Virus record (IMG/VR): IMGVR_UViG_3300047494_000256
Coordinates: 1-30,911 of that record
DNA length: 30,911 nt
DNA from: a virus
Direction: 5' to 3' (one strand)
Numbering within the stretch: the first letter of the stretch is position 1; every line of letters starts with the position of its first letter. A program made the position numbers and the translations under genes. Positions 14,418 to 23,600 of this stretch are shown in pieces. A model generated the notes under the pieces. The model was not told the DNA's origin and did not search any database. It saw nothing but the letters and a program-made list of their open reading frames with translations.

Positions 14418-14903
14418 TTGGATATCCGTTATCGCTCCGACCGGAGCCCGATCGCCGTTCAGGACATCCTCGACGACGCGCTCGCCTTCTGGCAGCCGGG
14501 CGAAGTCAAAACCGTCGAAGGCGTCGTGCGCGTGCGCTCCGCCAGCATCGTCGCCGGCGAGCTCGTATTCGCCGCGAAGATGGCCGACGCGGTCACGGCC
14601 GTGCTGAATCTCGGTCCGGACTTCGTTGACGATGCGACCGGCAAGAATCCGAACTTCGTCTGCGCCGAATGCAGCGTCGAGACGAACGCCGATTACTTCC
14701 AGCCCGTCGACGTCCCGGTGTTCTATCGCGACGCGCGCGGCCGTCTCTGCATCCCGTGCTACCTGCGCAGCAATCCGCGTGCGCACGAGTTCCACCGTCG
14801 ACGCGGCGTTCACATCGAGTCCATCGTTGCGGCGCCCGCCGCATCCGCGACCACGGTCGCTCCCGCGGTTGATGCCGCGTCCGCGCAGACCGACAAAGTC
14901 TAG
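14418..14903 (+). CDS. Cys4 zinc-site protein in the tail module
   Basis: A 161-residue protein. TTG at 14418 is chosen because GGAG (14408-14411) stands six bases upstream. Residues 82/85 (CAEC) and 111/114 (CIPC) form a four-cysteine site 26 residues apart, likely zinc. The N-terminal 70 residues are a mixed fold and the C-terminus is Ala/Val-rich and disordered. No tail function for such a protein is standard at this position, so its role is unknown. A longer frame over the same bases, in another phase, is Arg/Ser-rich and not coding. Confidence 0.6.
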   Translation: MDIRYRSDRSPIAVQDILDDALAFWQPGEVKTVEGVVRVRSASIVAGELVFAAKMADAVTAVLNLGPDFVDDATGKNPNFVCAECSVETNADYFQPVDVPVFYRDARGRLCIPCYLRSNPRAHEFHRRRGVHIESIVAAPAASATTVAPAVDAASAQTDKV

Positions 14904-14954
14904 CGCGACACCGGGGCTGCGCATCGCGCCGCGCCCGACGTTCAGGAGCCGCCA

Positions 14955-16187
14955 GTGGCGACCGCTCCGTCCTCAGAACTCAGCGCTCTCGGCATCGGTA
15001 AAGAGACCGTTGCCGGTACGGCTGTCATCCCGACTCTCTTCGTCCCGGCGCAAGACGCGTCGCTCGCCGGCACCAACGGCTTCCACGACCGTCCGGCGCC
15101 GCGCCGTCATCTCGGCCGAACCGAACCGGCTACCGGCATGTTCACGGGCAAAGGCTCCGCGACAATCGAGGCCGAGCCCGCGCCGATCGCAGCGTTCTTG
15201 CTGCTCACGCTGGGCGCCGAAACCGTCACGCCCAACGCCGGAAACCCGACGACCGGCGGCAGCGCGACGACCACGACGGCAGCGACGGCGATCGGCGCGA
15301 CCGTCATCCCGTTCACCTCTGCAACCGGCTATATCGCCGGTGGCGGCTTCCGCGTCGACGCCGGGCTCGCGACGCAGGAAGACTTCATCGTCACCAGCGT
15401 CGCCGCGAACAACGTCACCGTCACGACCGCGGCAAAGTTCGCGCACGCCACCGGCGCTGCGATTGCACCCGCGGTGCTCGCGCAAGATCACACGTTCACG
15501 CTGCAGTCGCCGCGCCCGACGTTCACCGCGCAGCAGAACGTCGTCATCGAAACGAAGTCGGCCGCCGGTTGCAAGATGTCGACGCTCGACCTCACGGTCG
15601 ACCCGAAGAACATCGTCCTGGCCAAGTGCGGCTGGGAGTATTGCAGCGAAGCCGAAATCGGCTCGCCGACCACGCCCGCGTACCCGGCGCTCTTCCCGTA
15701 CGTCTTCGAAAGCACGCAGAGCCTCGGTACGGTCAACGGCGTCGCGTCCGATGCCTCTATCCAGGGCTTTACGGTCAGCATCAACACCGGGCTGATCACC
15801 GAATACCCGGCGCTCGGTTCCGGCCGCTACCGGCCGACGATCCCGGAATCCATCACGACCGTCAGCGGCACGATGGATCTCGCGTTCGAGACCACGACCA
15901 TGCGGCATCTGTTCTGGGGCAACTCGGGCGCAACCGCACCGCAGTCGATCGTCGCCTCCGTTGCGATCACGATCGTCGTCGCGTCGCAAGACTCGATCAA
16001 CGCGAACGTGCAGCACCAGATGAAGATCGTCATCGCGAAGGCGAAGCTGACCGACCTCGGCATCGATCCGAAGATGAAAGACTACATCAAGCAGTCCGTC
16101 AAGTTCGAATGCTACGAGTCCGCGATCGGCGCAAACGATGATCTCCGCGTCGTGGTAACCAACGCAAGCTCGGCAGCGTCGCTCTAA
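14955..16187 (+). CDS. Major tail tube protein with inserted beta domain
   Basis: A 410-residue tail tube subunit. The start (SSELSALGIGKETVAGTAV) and the closing region (IPESITTVSGTMDLAFETTTM and on) follow the phage tail tube pattern. Residues about 85-175 are an insert of the GATVIPFTSATGY...AHATGAAI type, a small beta module often seen in surface and tail proteins. Insert and core would project outward from the tube. GTG at 14955 has AGGAG six bases upstream. No sheath gene is present, so the tail should be non-contractile. Confidence 0.8.
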   Translation: MATAPSSELSALGIGKETVAGTAVIPTLFVPAQDASLAGTNGFHDRPAPRRHLGRTEPATGMFTGKGSATIEAEPAPIAAFLLLTLGAETVTPNAGNPTTGGSATTTTAATAIGATVIPFTSATGYIAGGGFRVDAGLATQEDFIVTSVAANNVTVTTAAKFAHATGAAIAPAVLAQDHTFTLQSPRPTFTAQQNVVIETKSAAGCKMSTLDLTVDPKNIVLAKCGWEYCSEAEIGSPTTPAYPALFPYVFESTQSLGTVNGVASDASIQGFTVSINTGLITEYPALGSGRYRPTIPESITTVSGTMDLAFETTTMRHLFWGNSGATAPQSIVASVAITIVVASQDSINANVQHQMKIVIAKAKLTDLGIDPKMKDYIKQSVKFECYESAIGANDDLRVVVTNASSAASL

Positions 16188-16228
16188 CCCCTTTCTCGCT
16201 CACCCACCCATCCCCGGAGTACTACAAG

Positions 16229-16849
16229 ATGGCCGAGCGCGAATTGCGCCCGTACGAGCGCCTGCGGAACGGTGAAACCACCGCGCCTACCGCAGGCGCC
16301 GCGCCGCCGCACGAATACGACGATCCCAAGCGGCAGTGGGAAATCCTGAATCCCGAGACGCTGCGCTATCCGCTCGATGTCGCGGGCGGCGTGCACGTGA
16401 TCGAAGTGAAGACAGAGTTTTCGATCAACGACCTCTTTCATCGGCGTGTGCTCGATGATCTCGAATCGTACTCGAAATTCGTGTACTACAAGCTCGCCGA
16501 GCTGAGTCCCGAAAGCGGCGCGCGCGCGGGTGTCGAGTGGGTGCGCTCGCATCCGCAGTATCTCGACATCATCCTCGGCAAGAGTGACACGAAGAAGATG
16601 CTCTGCGAGCTGCTGACCAAGATCAGCCGTTACGTGGAGCCGTTTTCGACGAAAGAGTGGAACGCGGCGACGGGGCGCGACGAGATCGTTGTGCACCGTC
16701 GACCTACGGTTGAGCAGCTGTCGCTCGGCATGGAATCGGCGCAGATGAGCGCCGCCGGGCTGTACATGTTCAATCGCTGGGCGGCTGAAGTGGCGCGTAA
16801 AAAGGCTGAATCGCAATCGGGAAACGGTCCGGCGGCGACGACCGAGTAG
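16229..16849 (+). CDS. Tail assembly chaperone, upstream product (gpG-like)
   Basis: A 206-residue protein just before the tape measure gene, where tail assembly chaperones lie. It is acidic-helical, with a FSINDLFHRRVLDDLESYSK segment (about residues 68-87) and a C-terminal helix. A -1 slippery heptamer near its 3' end (16819-16825) would divert some ribosomes into the next frame, producing a 270-residue fused protein as in lambda gpG/gpG-T. ATG at 16229 follows GGAG nine bases upstream. Confidence 0.78.
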   Translation: MAERELRPYERLRNGETTAPTAGAAPPHEYDDPKRQWEILNPETLRYPLDVAGGVHVIEVKTEFSINDLFHRRVLDDLESYSKFVYYKLAELSPESGARAGVEWVRSHPQYLDIILGKSDTKKMLCELLTKISRYVEPFSTKEWNAATGRDEIVVHRRPTVEQLSLGMESAQMSAAGLYMFNRWAAEVARKKAESQSGNGPAATTE

Positions 16850-16860
16850 GGTTCGCCGCC
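16819..16860 (+). promoter_or_regulatory. Programmed -1 frameshift signal: GGGAAAC plus stem
   Basis: The heptamer GGGAAAC at 16819-16825 is in the correct phase (G GGA AAC) for -1 slippage. Five bases later a perfect 8-base-pair stem forms from GGCGGCGA (16831-16838) and TCGCCGCC (16853-16860), enclosing 14 bases that contain the zero-frame stop at 16847-16849. The -1 frame is open from 16810 to 17040. Lambda G/T uses GGGAAAG; this is one base different and equally canonical. Confidence 0.88.
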
Positions 16861-16905
16861 ATTCTCCATCGTCTCCGACGGTCCGGATATTCGGACGACG
16901 AGATC

Positions 16906-17040
16906 ATGGAAAAGCATACGCTCGAGCAAGTGAAGCTGTTCGCGCACCTCGACCAGGCGCAGCGCCTCGAAGAGATCACGCTCGAGGCAAATATCATCAC
17001 ATCGCGCGTTGCGCAGATGTTCGGCGCGAAGAAAAAGTAG
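16906..17040 (+). CDS. Tail assembly chaperone, -1 frame extension (gpT-like)
   Basis: The T-type part. If read by frameshift, 71 codons (16825-17037) are added to the first 199 residues of the upstream protein, giving 270. The added sequence (LHRLRRSGYSDDEIMEKH, then a helical tail ending GAKKK) is protein-like throughout, including the 27 residues before the internal ATG at 16906. That argues for the fusion rather than a free-standing 44-residue gene. No strong ribosome site precedes that ATG. Confidence 0.75.
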   Translation: MEKHTLEQVKLFAHLDQAQRLEEITLEANIITSRVAQMFGAKKK

Positions 17041-17076
17041 CGCTCAGCCGCCAAGCAGCGGCGTCCGGAGATCCCT

Positions 17077-20000
17077 GTGGCGGCCGAAGAGACCACGCAG
17101 CTCCACGTCGACATCACGGGCGACGGCGCGGCGCTTGTTTCCGCCCTCTCTCCGGTTTCGCAGATCCTCGCGCGTATGGAAGCAGATCTGCGCTCGATCT
17201 CCGGCACGGGCACCGCCATGGGCGAAGCTGTCGCTGCGGGTGCGGAAGAGGGTGCTGCGGGCGTCAAGACGCTCAGCACGGCGGCCAAAGAGGCCACAGT
17301 ATCCGAAACGGGTCTCGAGGTCGAAGGCGATCGTCTCGTCGCCGGACTGCTCGCGCTCGCTGACCATTCGCGGACGGCCGCGATGGGGTTCGAAACGCTC
17401 GGCTTGGACGCCGGCGCTGCTGCATCGCGCCTTGCCGGCTTCGGCGAGGTCATGGAGCGCGTCGCGTCTGCAGCACCGGAGCTGCTGGCGATCGGTGCGG
17501 CCTTCGCGGCAGCATCGGTCGCCTTTAATTTTATCAAAGACGGCGTGAAAGACGCCGAGGCGATGCAGTCGCAAATGGAATCGCTGCGCGCCGCGGTGCA
17601 AGCTCAGGGCGGATCGTGGGACGAGGCGAGCGAGGCGATCGAGCGATTCGTTCAGATTGAAACGCTCGCATCCGGATACACGGGCCTCGAACTCGTCACG
17701 AGCATGAACAAGTTGGTGACCGCGGGCAACAGCGTCTCCGATTCGATGCAGATCATGTCGGTCGCGACCGAAGTGGCGCGCTCAAAGCACATGGAACTGG
17801 GCGAAGCCGTTCAGCTCATCATCGACGCCGAGGCTGGTCGCGGCCGTGGGCTGGAAAAGGTCGATCTCAACCTCAAGACCGTCATCGACTCACACGGCAA
17901 GCTGTCCGACGTGCTCAAGATTCTGCATAAAGACACGCAGGGCGCGACCAGCGATGCCAATGACGCGACGCTGCAGCAGGCGCGTCTTCACGCCCAAATC
18001 GAGCAGACCAGCGAGGCGATCGGCAAAGACTTGCTGCCGTATATGGCTGGCTTCTCGGCGACGCTGGTCGGCGGTCTCGAGAATGCGATCGACTTCGGTA
18101 AGGGCATCGTCCAGAGCTTCGAGAGCGTCATCGATGCAGCAAAGGCTGCGGGGCTGGCCGTCAAGGCGCTGAGCGAGGTCTTTAAGTCGGACGGATCAGC
18201 TGATCGCGATTTCGCGGCCGCCGGTGCAGCGTACGCAAAATCTCGGGCAGAGAGCGATCGAGGCAATGGCCTCATGTTCGGTGGCACAGACGCGTATACG
18301 CGCGGTCACAAGGTGATCAACGATGCGCTCTATGCCGCAAATCAGAAAGCTGCGCATGCCGGGGACAAACTCGACAACGACCGCAACGTCGGTACGCCCA
18401 AAGAGACGAAAACGAAGGATCCGGGCGAGACGACCTCATCGTTCACGCCGATCGATCCAAAAGACACCGACAGCGTCGACATCTTTACCCAAGCGCAGAA
18501 AGACCTCGAAGAGCAGCTGAAGCGCACGACGGATGGCGAGTCGGCGCTCCAAGAGGCCGTCAAAACCGCGAGCACTGTTCAGGGCCAAGCTACTGCTCAG
18601 GCAGCGCTCGAAGCGAAGCAGCTGTCCGACCTGTATCAAAAACGGCAGCTGCTGACAGATGCCCTCGATGGCGATAAGGCGTCGCAGCAGACCTACAACG
18701 AATTGCTCAGCGCGGAACAGGATGCGCTCGAAAAGGCCCGTGTTGCGTATAACAATTATGGAGCGGCGCACAACGACGGCTCGAAGCGCACCCCGGAAGA
18801 AGACAATCAACTCGCGCAGCTCAAGCAGAACTATGACGATGCCGCGAAATCGGTAGCCGAACTTTCGAAGCGGCTTGAAACGCTGACGCAGGACATCGCA
18901 AAAAACTCCGATTCGCTGGCGCAGGTGAACAATTCCATCAGTGCGTTCGCGGACAAGAATGCTGAAGCGGTTGCCGCGTCCGAGCGGCAGTGGGACGCAT
19001 ATTCTTCGAAGCGAAAACAGCAGATCGCAGACGAAGCCGCTGTCCAAAACCTGACAGATGCGCAACGAGTCAGCTACTACGCAGCTTCGCTGTCACAGCT
19101 GACCGCCGACGACAATGCTTACATGGTGAAGTCCGTCGCGGCTGCCGCAGCCGTCGCCGCCGCCAAGATGAAGCTCGACGATCTGGTAAAGGCGCACGCG
19201 AGCTCGGGCGATATCGATCGCGCTGCTCAGGAGCTGACGGGCGCAATGGCGGCCGAGGGTCAGATTACCGTGCTGATCCAGAACAATGAAAAGCGGCGCG
19301 AGCAGATCCTAAACGAATATGATGCCGCCGTAAAAGCTCAGATCGCCGCGGAGCAAGAAGCTCGTAAAAAGATGCTCGACGAGGTCGAAGGCGTCGAGAC
19401 GAAATTTATCGGGGACGTACTAGAGAAGCACCAGAGCCTGCGCGCGGATCTGCAGGACGTCTGGAACGACATCCTCGGCGACTTCGTCAAGATGCTCGAG
19501 GAGATGATCGTCAAGTCGGCGCTGCTCCAAGGCGTCAACAAATCGATCGCGAGCTTGTTCGGCGTCAGCGGTGGATCCGGCGGAAGCAGCCCGATGGGAG
19601 CTTTCGGCGCGCTCTTCGGAAGTTCGTCCGGCAGCGCCATGCCCGCGCCATACAGCGCTGGATATGCGACCGGCGCTGCAGATGGCGCCGGCGACGGCTG
19701 GACCGATAGCGATACACCGACGAATGTCAACATCGCGAGCGCTGGCGGGACGAGCATCACAAATTCGAATCCGTTGGCCACGAATCTCACGCAGGTCGGC
19801 GGCAAACTCATGATGGGCGCCGCGATCGGCGGCACGATCGCAAGCGTCGATGGCGGAAACCAGACGAATGGGGCTTTGCTCGGTGCGCTCGGCGGATTAT
19901 TCGGTCCGATTGGGGCTGTCGCAGGCGGCGTGATCGGTAGCCTCATCGGGCCGAAGTACTCGGCCGCAACGAATCCGGACATGGAGGGCAACGTCGCCGG

Positions 20001-20622
20001 CTACCAGCTAGATCTCCACAACTGGCAAGGCAACACCGGTGCGGCGGCCCAGTATGATCCGGGCCAGGGCGGTACGGCCGAAGATCAGCAAATGGAAGCC
20101 TGGGCGGCTGCGAATAAGGGCAACACAACGCTCACGCCCGATCAGCAAGCGTTGCTGCAGCAGATCACGCAACTCGACGGCGGAAACTCCAGCGCGGATC
20201 TCACCGTCGAGAATCTGCACCAGGGGATGCTGACGCTTGCGAACGGTCAGGTCATCTCGGCCGCGCAGATGGAGCAACTGTCGGAGAGCTTTTCGCAATA
20301 CGGCGCGGGAGATCCGAACAGCGCAGTGCCGGCGTTCACGCTGACGCGCAGCTATCCGGACTTCAACCTCGCATCGGTCGCTGCGCAAACCGCGGCCGCA
20401 ACGGGAGCGTCGACCACCGGGTCGGCGAGCGGCGGCGGCAGTATCAACCGTGCCGGTCTTGGATTTACCGGTGACATCAACGTCGACCTGAGCGGCTCGA
20501 CGATCGTCGGCGCCGAGGGCCTCGAGAGCGTCGGCGTCCAGATCAGCCAAGTCTTGCAGCGCGTTCAGAACGGCGAAGTAGCTGGCTCGAACATCGGGCT
20601 GCGTTCGATCTACTCCCCGTAG
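17077..20622 (+). CDS. Tape measure protein
   Basis: A 1181-residue protein following the chaperone, the normal place for the tape measure that sets tail length. It is helical and coiled-coil-rich over most of its length (about residues 470-810), with hydrophobic stretches near residues 135-155 (LLAIGAAFAAASVAFNFI) and about 930-955 (GALGGLFGPIGAVAGGVIGSL), typical of this class. By the rough rule of about 0.15 nm per residue, a tail near 180 nm is implied. The last third is Gly/Ser/Thr-rich and differs in composition. GTG at 17077 has GGAG six bases upstream. Confidence 0.88.
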   Translation: MAAEETTQLHVDITGDGAALVSALSPVSQILARMEADLRSISGTGTAMGEAVAAGAEEGAAGVKTLSTAAKEATVSETGLEVEGDRLVAGLLALADHSRTAAMGFETLGLDAGAAASRLAGFGEVMERVASAAPELLAIGAAFAAASVAFNFIKDGVKDAEAMQSQMESLRAAVQAQGGSWDEASEAIERFVQIETLASGYTGLELVTSMNKLVTAGNSVSDSMQIMSVATEVARSKHMELGEAVQLIIDAEAGRGRGLEKVDLNLKTVIDSHGKLSDVLKILHKDTQGATSDANDATLQQARLHAQIEQTSEAIGKDLLPYMAGFSATLVGGLENAIDFGKGIVQSFESVIDAAKAAGLAVKALSEVFKSDGSADRDFAAAGAAYAKSRAESDRGNGLMFGGTDAYTRGHKVINDALYAANQKAAHAGDKLDNDRNVGTPKETKTKDPGETTSSFTPIDPKDTDSVDIFTQAQKDLEEQLKRTTDGESALQEAVKTASTVQGQATAQAALEAKQLSDLYQKRQLLTDALDGDKASQQTYNELLSAEQDALEKARVAYNNYGAAHNDGSKRTPEEDNQLAQLKQNYDDAAKSVAELSKRLETLTQDIAKNSDSLAQVNNSISAFADKNAEAVAASERQWDAYSSKRKQQIADEAAVQNLTDAQRVSYYAASLSQLTADDNAYMVKSVAAAAAVAAAKMKLDDLVKAHASSGDIDRAAQELTGAMAAEGQITVLIQNNEKRREQILNEYDAAVKAQIAAEQEARKKMLDEVEGVETKFIGDVLEKHQSLRADLQDVWNDILGDFVKMLEEMIVKSALLQGVNKSIASLFGVSGGSGGSSPMGAFGALFGSSSGSAMPAPYSAGYATGAADGAGDGWTDSDTPTNVNIASAGGTSITNSNPLATNLTQVGGKLMMGAAIGGTIASVDGGNQTNGALLGALGGLFGPIGAVAGGVIGSLIGPKYSAATNPDMEGNVAGYQLDLHNWQGNTGAAAQYDPGQGGTAEDQQMEAWAAANKGNTTLTPDQQALLQQITQLDGGNSSADLTVENLHQGMLTLANGQVISAAQMEQLSESFSQYGAGDPNSAVPAFTLTRSYPDFNLASVAAQTAAATGASTTGSASGGGSINRAGLGFTGDINVDLSGSTIVGAEGLESVGVQISQVLQRVQNGEVAGSNIGLRSIYSP

Positions 20623-20663
20623 ATCCAACCGCTGCGCAAGCGGCGGCATTGAGGGCGTCTTTC

Positions 20664-23600
20664 GTGACGACCGATACCTGCATCACCGTCTACGACGCGA
20701 AAATGGCAAACGTACTGTGCGCCGATGCGTCGGCGGACGTTGCGGGCAGCGGCGACGTCCTGCAGTACGAAGACACGCCCAACGGCAGCGGCGCGGGCAA
20801 GATCGTGCTCGGTTTGCGCCGCGAAGATTTCCTAGCGCGCGGCTACTGGTCGTCGATGAACTTCGTCGAGATCTCGACGAGCGTTGACACGCTGCAGCAA
20901 GCGGTGACGACGAATCTGGCGCCGCTCACGGATACGCTGCCGTCTGCGTCGTGGACCGGGTCGGGCTATTCGCTTGGCAGCTCCGGTCCGGGCGGCGCCG
21001 CATCGTTGAACTTCGCGGGGACGAGCGCGGCGAATTCGAGCGCACAGCTTTACTCGAATATTTCGACCGGGCTGGTCAGCGTCGTGCCTGGCAACTATTA
21101 CGTCTTCAGCGCGTACGTGAATGCCGCCGTCGTCTCGTCGGGCAGTCCGCTGATTTCGATTTACAATTCGACCGGCGGCACTCGGTTTGTGGTGACGACA
21201 TGTCCGCTCGTCAATGGACGTGTCGCGACGCCTGTCTGGCTCTGCCCCGCCGGCACGACGCAAGTGGCGCTTTCGTTCGCCAATAATTCGACGGTCGTAC
21301 CAACGGGTTCGACGCTTTCTTTCTCGCAGCCGATGTTCGAGCAGGTCAGCGGGGCGACGTCGACGGCTTCCGCGTGGTACGTCCCGTCCTTCACGTCGGC
21401 CCAGCAACTTGCGGGTCTCGCATGCCGTCTGTACGTCACGTCGACGAAGCCGTGGGACGGTTCGCAAGAGCCGGAAGCGCAACAGGCATTTCTCGACAAC
21501 AGCATCACGAAGACGATCCGGATTCCGGTCACGACCTATGGGACCGACGCCGCTTCAGGCGTCCCGTATATCACGACTGCGCTGCCACTTGGCGGCGGCA
21601 CAATCTCTGCATACGGCGCGGGCACGGTCGTCGGCCGACGTCGCTATTGCGGATACATTCTGCGCCGCTCGAGCACGAACTCGAAATCGCCGCAGGTCAC
21701 GCTGTCGCTGATCGGCGCAAGCAATCGCATTACGGGCGTCGGTACGTTTACTGTCGCGAACACCGACGTCGGCACGGCGATCTACAATGCGCTCTACCAA
21801 TTTTCGTCCGTCGGCCGCTGGCCGTTCATCGTCGGCGTCCTGCAGTCGAACTTCCCGACCGTCGGTGCGCCGTACACCGCGACTTCCAACCGCTACCCCG
21901 TAACCGAGTTCATCTCGGACGCGCTGCAGGCGATCAGCAGTGGGGACCTGTGGGCATTCCGCGTTGGCCACGACCGCATTCCGCGGCTCGTGCAGCTCTA
22001 CACGTCGGCGACGAACACGTACACGTACAACGTCACGCTGCCGCAGGGTCAAATCGCGTTCGATCCGCTTGCGGTGACGATCGCAGACGATGCGTCGAAC
22101 GTCTACAACAGCGTTGAGGTCATCGGCAACACGGACTCGACGACGAATATCTCCGTCGACGCGATCGTGCAAGATGCAAATTCCATCGCGCTGTACGGGC
22201 AGATCGACTATCCACCGCAGACGAACACAAAGCTGACGACGCAGGCAGCATGCGTCGCGCAAGCGACGTCGCTGCTCAACGAGAGCTCGATCGCGACGCA
22301 GAACAACGGGTTCACGGTCTACACGCGCAATGACGGCAGCGCGCCGAACGCGCCGCTTGGCGTCGCGAACGGCGACGTCGTCAGCGGCGTCACGAACGTC
22401 ACGATCTCGCGCAACGATGCGACGGGATCCGTGCGCAATCTCGTCGCGGATTCCGAGCTGCTCTACGCGACCGGAACGCATGCGCTCTGGTCGAGCGCGA
22501 CGGCAGGCATGACGATCGCCGCGGGCGCCGGGCCAACGTCGGGCAACGCTTGGAAGAGTCCCGTGGGCACGGGCGCGGCGATCGGCGGATCCGGATACTC
22601 CGGGCTGTCGCCGGTGCAAGACGTCGTTCCGGGTCAGACCGTCGTGCTGTCGGGCTGGGCGAATGCTGCCGCATCGAGCGGTCTTGCGAAATGGCAGATC
22701 CTCGCTTGGCCATCACTAACGCCCGTCGCCGGCGGCGCAGCGAGCATCGCCGCCGGGACGACCGGCCGCGCAACCGGCACGGCAGTCGCTATCCCTACGG
22801 GCGTCACGCAAGTTGTCGTCAGTTTCAGCCTTGGCGCGGGCGCCGTCATTACCGCCGGCCAGTACGTGTACTGGGCGCAGCCGCAGCTCGAATTCGGCTC
22901 GTTCGTAAGCCCATACGTCGCGAACAACGCGGCGCCGGCAACCTACGGCCTGATCCAGAGCGCGAACACGTGCATCACCGCCGACGGCGACAGCCGACAG
23001 GTCGTGAAGTACTCCGCGATCGAGCCGGACTGGAACGCGACGATGGCGGAGATCGCCAATTCCGCGACCACGGCGCTGATGGTGAATGCGGCAAATACGT
23101 CGCAGGTCGGCGCGTATTGCGTGTCCGCGAACGCCGGTCCGCCGCCGATCTCGACGTCATCGCTCGTCGTCACGTTGCCGACCTATCTCGCGCTCTTTGC
23201 CAAGGGCACTGCGGTCGTCAGCATCCCGTCGAGCAGCGTTACGCTCACCGCGTCGCAGACGAATTGGGTCTGGCTGAATCCGTCCGGATCGTACACGGTG
23301 CTGCAGAGCACGGCGAAAGTCGCGGGCGCGATCCCCTACGGCTACTTCATGTGCTCGGCGACAGGTGTGCTCGGGTTCACGCAAACGGCATTGGTCGGCG
23401 TCGGGCTTTCCGCAGCGCCGAGCGGCGGCACGTTCACCTGCTCCGCGTTCAGCGTCACCGGCTGGACCGGCACGACGAGCTCCGGACAGAGCAGCTCGGC
23501 GCCGAACGCGTCGATCGCGTTCACGGTCGCCTACACGCCGCCGACCGGTGATCCGCGTCCGTTCTCGCAGTGGGGATCGGGCGGCATCTACTGGGCCAAA

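Noticed and set aside
14626-15795. 389-codon plus-strand frame
   Set aside because: It spans the Cys4 gene, the gap and the tail tube in another phase and is almost entirely Arg/Ser/Pro/Thr, so it is a shadow.
16797-16804. TAAAAAG as an alternative slippery site
   Set aside because: The -1 frame entered here stops at 16807-16809, so it cannot make the long fusion; GGGAAAC downstream can.
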